DNA from: JAJRAG01 sp050010535
Lineage (GTDB): Archaea > Thermoplasmatota > Thermoplasmata > Methanomassiliicoccales > JACIVX01
Assembly (NCBI GenBank): GCA_050010535.1
Contig: JBEKKT010000036.1
Location: 1 to 13,189 of the forward strand
Direction: 5' to 3'
Length of the DNA: 13,189 nucleotides
Shown: positions 7,259 to 13,189 of the stretch, in pieces
How positions within the stretch are numbered: the first letter of the stretch is position 1
Layout: each line of letters begins with the position of its first letter
Program-made: the position numbers and the translations under genes
Notes under the pieces: model-generated
Database searches by the model: none
Told to the model about the DNA's origin: nothing
Seen by the model: only the letters and a program-made list of their open reading frames with translations

Positions 7259-7272
7259 AAAGTCTTAAATAG
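7259..7272 (+). promoter_or_regulatory. rRNA promoter P1
   Basis: AAAGT followed by CTTAAATAG (7264-7272) fits BRE plus TATA and predicts transcription start near 7294, at the foot of the first hairpin. CTCTAG (7253-7258) and its inverse CTAGAG (7283-7288) flank the box on both sides. Confidence 0.6.
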
Positions 7273-7294
7273 AAATCGCGCCCTAGAGAAAAAC

Positions 7295-7339
7295 ACCGCA
7301 CTGATTAGGCGTGCGGTAGTTGTTTCCTGATGAAACAAC
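7295..7339 (+). repeat. Two adjacent perfect hairpins between the rRNA promoters
   Basis: ACCGCAC (7295-7301) pairs with GTGCGGT (7311-7317). GTTGTTTC (7319-7326) pairs with GAAACAAC (7332-7339). They begin where P1 transcription should start and end directly before the P2 TATA box. The right arm of the second hairpin occupies the P2 BRE position. They could be regulator sites or structures in the P1 transcript. Confidence 0.6.
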
Positions 7340-7349
7340 GTATTTATAG
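7332..7349 (+). promoter_or_regulatory. rRNA promoter P2
   Basis: TATTTATAG (7341-7349), preceded by A-rich GAAACAACG, is a good TATA plus BRE. The predicted start is near 7371, leaving a leader of about 170 nt before mature 23S. Confidence 0.65.
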
Positions 7350-7366
7350 CCCTTCGAGTATTGAGG

Positions 7367-7504
7367 GGAGCCACTGGGGTCAAGAGAACTGATTGGCTCC
7401 GTGAGATTCGCCTATTTGTGGCGTGCACCCGTGGAGGAACACTCCTCGGGGAAGAGGCGGAGAACGTCCGGAACTTGGAAGGATCCCGGCGTTCTGTGAT
7501 TACC
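7367..7504 (+). other. Structured 5' leader of pre-23S rRNA
   Basis: The leader folds into several local stems. GGAGCCA (7367-7373) pairs with TGGCTCC (7394-7400). CCC..GAGG pairs with CCTC-GGG (7428-7450). AGAACG-T-CCGG pairs with CCGG-CGTTCT (7461-7495), with one bulged T. I considered RNase P and SRP RNA and found no matching core. No open frame here looks like protein. Confidence 0.45.
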
Positions 7505-7537
7505 GATCATACGCAGCCCGGACGTGTGTTAAGCCGA
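7505..7537 (+). other. 5' half of the 23S processing stem (BHB)
   Basis: GATCATACGCAGCC (7505-7518) pairs perfectly with 10446-10459. CG (7519-7520) pairs with 10443-10444, with T10445 bulged. GACG (7521-7524) pairs with CGTC (10436-10439) as the 4-bp central helix. TGT (7525-7527) is the 5' bulge. GTTAAGCCGA (7528-7537) pairs with 10426-10435. This is a canonical bulge-helix-bulge, cut by splicing endonuclease in archaea. The expected 5' cut is between 7526 and 7527. Confidence 0.85.
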
Positions 7538-7543
7538 CAAGTC

Positions 7544-10395
<2,852 letters not shown>

Positions 10396-10425
10396 AGTAC
10401 TGTCGGCATGATGATGCGGTTGGCT

Positions 10426-10459
10426 TCGGCTTAACCGTCATACGTGGCTGCGTATGATC
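10426..10459 (+). other. 3' half of the 23S processing stem (BHB)
   Basis: TCGGCTTAAC (10426-10435), CGTC (10436-10439), the 3' bulge ATA (10440-10442), CG, an unpaired T and GGCTGCGTATGATC (10446-10459) pair with the 5' half at 7505-7537. The expected cut is between 10441 and 10442, which would release a 2915-nt pre-23S that archaea typically circularise. Confidence 0.85.
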
Positions 10460-10486
10460 TCCTTCCAATAATCCCATTTTTCCATT
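10460..10486 (+). terminator. Probable 23S terminator
   Basis: Right after the processing stem the sequence becomes pyrimidine-rich, with a TTTTT run near 10477 and further T-rich tracts. This is the usual form of archaeal intrinsic termination. It lies just before the convergent DUF763 stop at 10493. Confidence 0.5.
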
Positions 10487-10492
10487 CCTTCG

Positions 10493-11482
10493 TCAACAGC
10501 GCAAACTGGGACGAAACCGACACGGATCAACGGGTTCGCGATTCAAGTCCCCAGGCACGAATCTTCGGAGGCGCTGCACCGCTTCGAGCTTTTCGCTATT
10601 GCCCAACTTCGCTTCCTCGACGCCTTCGCGCAGAACCTGTATCGATCTGTCCATCGCCTTCCTGTCCACGGGATACGGCACGCCGTCCTTCCCTCCGACG
10701 GTGAACGAGAACTTCACGGGATCGCGCCAGCTCGGCTCAACGCCGTAGACAAGCTCGCCTATCAATGCCAGGGCGCGGACTGTTGAGGGGCCGACGCCCC
10801 GCAGCGACAGGAACTCCTCGTAATTCGTTGGTTGGAATTCGTAAGCGGTTCTGAGCGCATTCCAGTTGATCGATCTCGGCATCGAGAGCCGGACGACCTT
10901 TTCCCCGTTCCACTCCGCCAACGTGCTCTGCCCTATGGCCACCGTTGTCACTTGCCTCCGTAGCTTGTCGACGCCGTCGTTGATCAGATCGATCGAAATA
11001 GCCCTCGACCTCTCGCTTTGCCGCGAGGTCATGTCGAGGACCCCCCTGGGCACCTTCGTTCCGAGGATCGCGGTGTGGGGCTCCTCGACGAAGCTGCTGA
11101 CATCATTAGAGTACCAGTGGTACCTCCGAGCGAACCCGGTGTCGCCGTTCATACCCTGTTGAATGACGGTCCAGTTGCCTTTGGAGTCGAACATGAATGA
11201 GTGGTGATAAAGCTGGTGACCGTCCTGAAGGGCTGCGCTGTCGACCTTCGCGGTCATCTTGCTTGCGTATACTAGTTGGTCCTGAGCGTCGGTGGAAGAA
11301 ATGTGTCCGTTCGACCACAATTCGATGTCAGCGGGCGCCCTCTTGGATGTCTTGCCTTTCCCGCCGGCCACTCCGAGTTCGTCGCTGTTTTTGAGGGCCT
11401 GCTTTAGCGCACCGCACGTGACGGTGGTCGTGCCCGAGCTGTGCCAACCGCTTCCTTTAGCCCTCCCCCGGTCGCGGGCCAA
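10493..11482 (-). pseudogene. DUF763 family protein, N-terminus missing
   Basis: The body matches the DUF763 family (archaea and thermophilic bacteria, function unknown). WHSSGTTTVTCGALK (13-27) and AGGKGKTSKRAP (39-50) are family segments. A helix-hairpin-helix, YEEFLSLRGVGPSTVRALAL (221-240), suggests nucleic acid binding. In intact members WHSSG is preceded by about 60 conserved residues, including a DPFWFQALG-type segment. Here the frame upstream of W13 (codon at 11446-11444) reads MARDRGRAKGSG, which is simply antisense to the recombinase-like gene. True homology therefore stops at 11446, and the ATG at 11482 is unlikely to be the native start. Either the gene was broken by recombination or the contig is misjoined. 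The stop at 10493 converges on the 23S gene. Confidence 0.85.
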
Positions 11483-12011
11483 GATTCCGTACTCGCCGGG
11501 CGAGATCGATGCCTATCTGGCCCTGGCGGACACCCAGCCGAGCCTTCCCCGGCGGATGCGCCTGCAGGCGCTGGTCTGCTTAGGCGCCGGGGCCGGGCTT
11601 ACAGGGGCCGACCTTCGCGACTTGAGAGGCGACGACGTGATGTTCTCGAACGGCGGCCTCGTCGTCGCTGTGCGGGGCCGCAGCCCGCGGACGGTCCCGG
11701 TTCTGCGCCCATACCATGAGCGGCTCAGAGATGCGGCCGCCTTCGCCGGCGGCGGCTTTGTTCTCGGCGGGGTGTCGCTCGATCGCCACAACGTGACCAA
11801 CCGGCTTGTCGCATCGCTGTCGGGTGGTCACGACCTAGAGCGCCTCGATCTGTCCCGGCTGCGGGCGACCTGGCTCGCCACGGTGGCCGCGCGCCTCGGC
11901 CTGCCGGGTCTGTTCAAGGCGGCCGGGTTCAGCTTCTCCCAGCAATTGTGCGACCTCGTCGCCAACATGACCGTGCCGGACGACGACGACCTCGTCGATC
12001 TCCTCGGCTGA
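11448..12011 (+). pseudogene. 5'-truncated tyrosine-recombinase-like gene, actinobacterial type
   Basis: The frame is open from the junction to TGA at 12009-12011 (187 codons). Its upstream extension is only DUF763 antisense. The segment PLALPRSRAKIPYSPGEIDA and later LGAGAGLTGADLRDLRGDDV resemble uncharacterised GC-rich actinobacterial proteins I recall. The pattern GAGLTGADLRDL.GDDV, then VRGRSPRTVPVL, then LSRLRATWLATVAARLGL mimics the order of a tyrosine recombinase catalytic domain. The first Arg is replaced and the His box is degenerate, so activity is doubtful. Third codon positions are almost all G or C, unlike the archaeal genes to the left. It is followed 4 nt later by the transposase start. 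Family assignment is tentative; truncation is clear only if the homologs are longer, as I recall. Confidence 0.5.
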
Positions 12012-12015
12012 GATC

Positions 12016-13189
12016 GTGGGCGCTGCCTCCCTCCTTCGCGTGATCGAGGAGGTGGTCGACGCCGCGGGGGTGGCCGCGCCCGTCGAGGCCCGCATCGCCG
12101 GCGGTGGGCGGCCCCGTGACCACTGCCCTTTCCAAGGACGTCCCCGACGGGAGGCCGTCCGCGCAGCTGCGCGAGGTCGCCGACTCGTTAGTCGAGGCGA
12201 GCATCCCCGAACGATGGAAGGACGCCTCGGGTGCGCTTGCCGTCGACTGGAGCGACATCGAGAGCCACTTCCGCCCGCCGGAGAAGAGGGGTGGCGTGGG
12301 CGCGGATAGCGAGGCGTCGTGGGGGCGGCGCAAGTCCGATCAGCCGGGCGTTAAGGACGAGTTGTTCTTCGGCTACGAGCTGCAGGCCGCCACGATGGTG
12401 AAGGAGGAATGCGGCGAGCCCGTGCCAGAGCTCGTCCGGCGAATGCTCCTCACGACCTGCTCGGTCGACCCGCCCAAGGCGTTCGTCCCCGTCTTGGAAG
12501 ACATGGTGTCATCGGGGACAAAGGTGACCGACGTGTGCTCGGACTCCGGTTATGCCCACCGCAGAGCCGAGAACTGGTCGCTCCCGCTGCGGGCCTTGGG
12601 GGCCGAGATCGTCACCGACCTGCACCCCGATGACCGGGGGCCGCGGGGGACCTTCATGGGGGCGGTCGCATCTAACGGCAACCTGTACTGCCCGGCGGCT
12701 CCCCGCTCGCTGTTGGAGCTCGGTCCGCTCGGCCGGCAGGTCTCGGTCGACGAGGTTGCCGCCCACGACGCCAAGACCGCAGAGCTGTCGCACTACAAGC
12801 TCGGGCGGCTGAGCCGCGACGACGCCGACGGCTACCACCGGGTGATGTGCCCGGCCGTGATGGGCAAGCTCCGCTGCCCGTTACGAGAAGAGTCGATGTC
12901 GCTCTCCAACGAGCGGCCCGAGGTGCTCTCGCCCCCGGACAGCCCGCCGCCGTGCTGTTGTCACAAGACCATCACCGTCGGGCTGCAAGTTCACGCCAAG
13001 ACCGCCCAGAAGCACGACTATCCCTCCAAAGAGCACCGGCGCTCATACGCGAGGCGCACGGCGGTCGAACGGACCTTCTCGACGGTGAAGGACCCGGCCA
13101 GCAACGACGTCAGCCGCGGCTGGTGCCGCCTGACTGGGATCGCCCCAGTCATGTTGATGCTCGCCTGCGTCTCTGTTGTGCGCAACGAC
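12016..13189 (+). pseudogene. DDE-type transposase with internal deletion and frameshift, runs off the window
   Basis: An N-terminal piece starts at GTG 12016 (VGAASLLRVIEEVVDAAG...AGGGRPR, frame 1, 34 codons). The remainder continues in frame 2 from about 12116 to the window end (358 codons, no stop). In related actinobacterial transposases I recall some 60-70 residues between GGRPR and the VTTALSKD-like segment. Those residues are missing here and the frame shifts at the join. Catalytic candidates are D in LAVDWSD (near 12248), D in CSDSGYAHR (near 12541) and E in RRTAVERTFS (near 13069), the spacing of a DDE/RNase H-fold enzyme. Four Cys/His-rich stretches occur, such as PPCCCHK. As shown it cannot make a full transposase. 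Codon use is extremely GC-rich. No terminal inverted repeat is seen. Confidence 0.65.

Noticed and set aside
7328..7391. Possible C/D-box sRNA (TGATGA at 7328, CTGA at 7389)
   Set aside because: The box C sequence is the loop and arm of a perfect hairpin, a TATA box lies between the boxes, and no C'/D' pair is visible.
7430..7500. RNase P or SRP RNA-like GGAGGAAC and GGAAGG segments in the 23S leader
   Set aside because: The conserved RNase P regions and the SRP GNAR helix are absent; the folds are better explained as pre-rRNA leader stems.
11292..11447. N-terminal part of the 239-codon frame ending at 12011
   Set aside because: These codons are antisense to the DUF763 gene; only the part after the junction resembles a protein family.
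11513..12838. Long antisense frames in the GC-rich end
   Set aside because: High GC leaves all frames open. The plus-strand frames carry the recombinase-like and transposase motifs, the others none.

Overview
The window looks like archaeal chromosome from 1 to about 11446. A GC-richer, actinobacterial-looking stretch is joined to its right end (about 11447 to 13189). Archaeal evidence includes a type II methionine aminopeptidase, a YrdC-only Sua5 protein, an archaeal-style 23S rRNA, TATA/BRE promoters placed for leaderless transcripts, and bulge-helix-bulge (BHB) RNA processing sites. The 23S gene stands alone: no 16S upstream, no tRNA or 5S attached, and it has its own promoters and terminator. 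Unlinked rRNA genes are known in Thermoplasma and relatives, so I infer a Thermoplasmatota-like archaeon with moderate confidence.

Layout, left to right. (1) 1-676: possibly the last codons of a rightward gene, a tRNA-Leu(CAA) on the minus strand with a 28-nt intron in its D-loop, and a divergent intergenic region. (2) 677-1999: a PLP-dependent class I/II aminotransferase. (3) 4230-2067, minus strand: a tight three-gene operon of an MBL-fold hydrolase, Sua5/YrdC (t6A synthesis) and methionine aminopeptidase. It is driven by a TATA box 27 nt before the first ATG. (4) 4387-7125, plus strand: sucC-sucD (succinyl-CoA synthetase beta and alpha) followed by a HAD-fold protein that has lost its catalytic aspartates. 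(5) 7126-7504: an rRNA promoter region with two TATA boxes, two perfect hairpins and a folded leader. (6) 7544-10395: 23S rRNA, enclosed by a processing stem with a canonical BHB. (7) 10493-11446, minus: a DUF763 gene whose N-terminal part is missing. (8) 11448-13189, plus: a 5'-truncated recombinase-like gene and a transposase with an internal deletion. Both look actinobacterial.

How they work together: the left two thirds is ordinary housekeeping (translation maturation, TCA-cycle substrate-level phosphorylation, rRNA). I see no defence, CRISPR or new multi-gene system. The most unusual points are a 23S gene that lacks the universal sarcin-ricin loop sequence, the D-loop tRNA intron, the nucleophile-less HAD protein tied to sucCD, and the abrupt DUF763/recombinase junction. 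The missing sarcin-ricin loop, the DUF763/recombinase join and the transposase deletion lie within about 2 kb. Together they raise real suspicion of assembly error in the right part of the window, which read mapping would settle.
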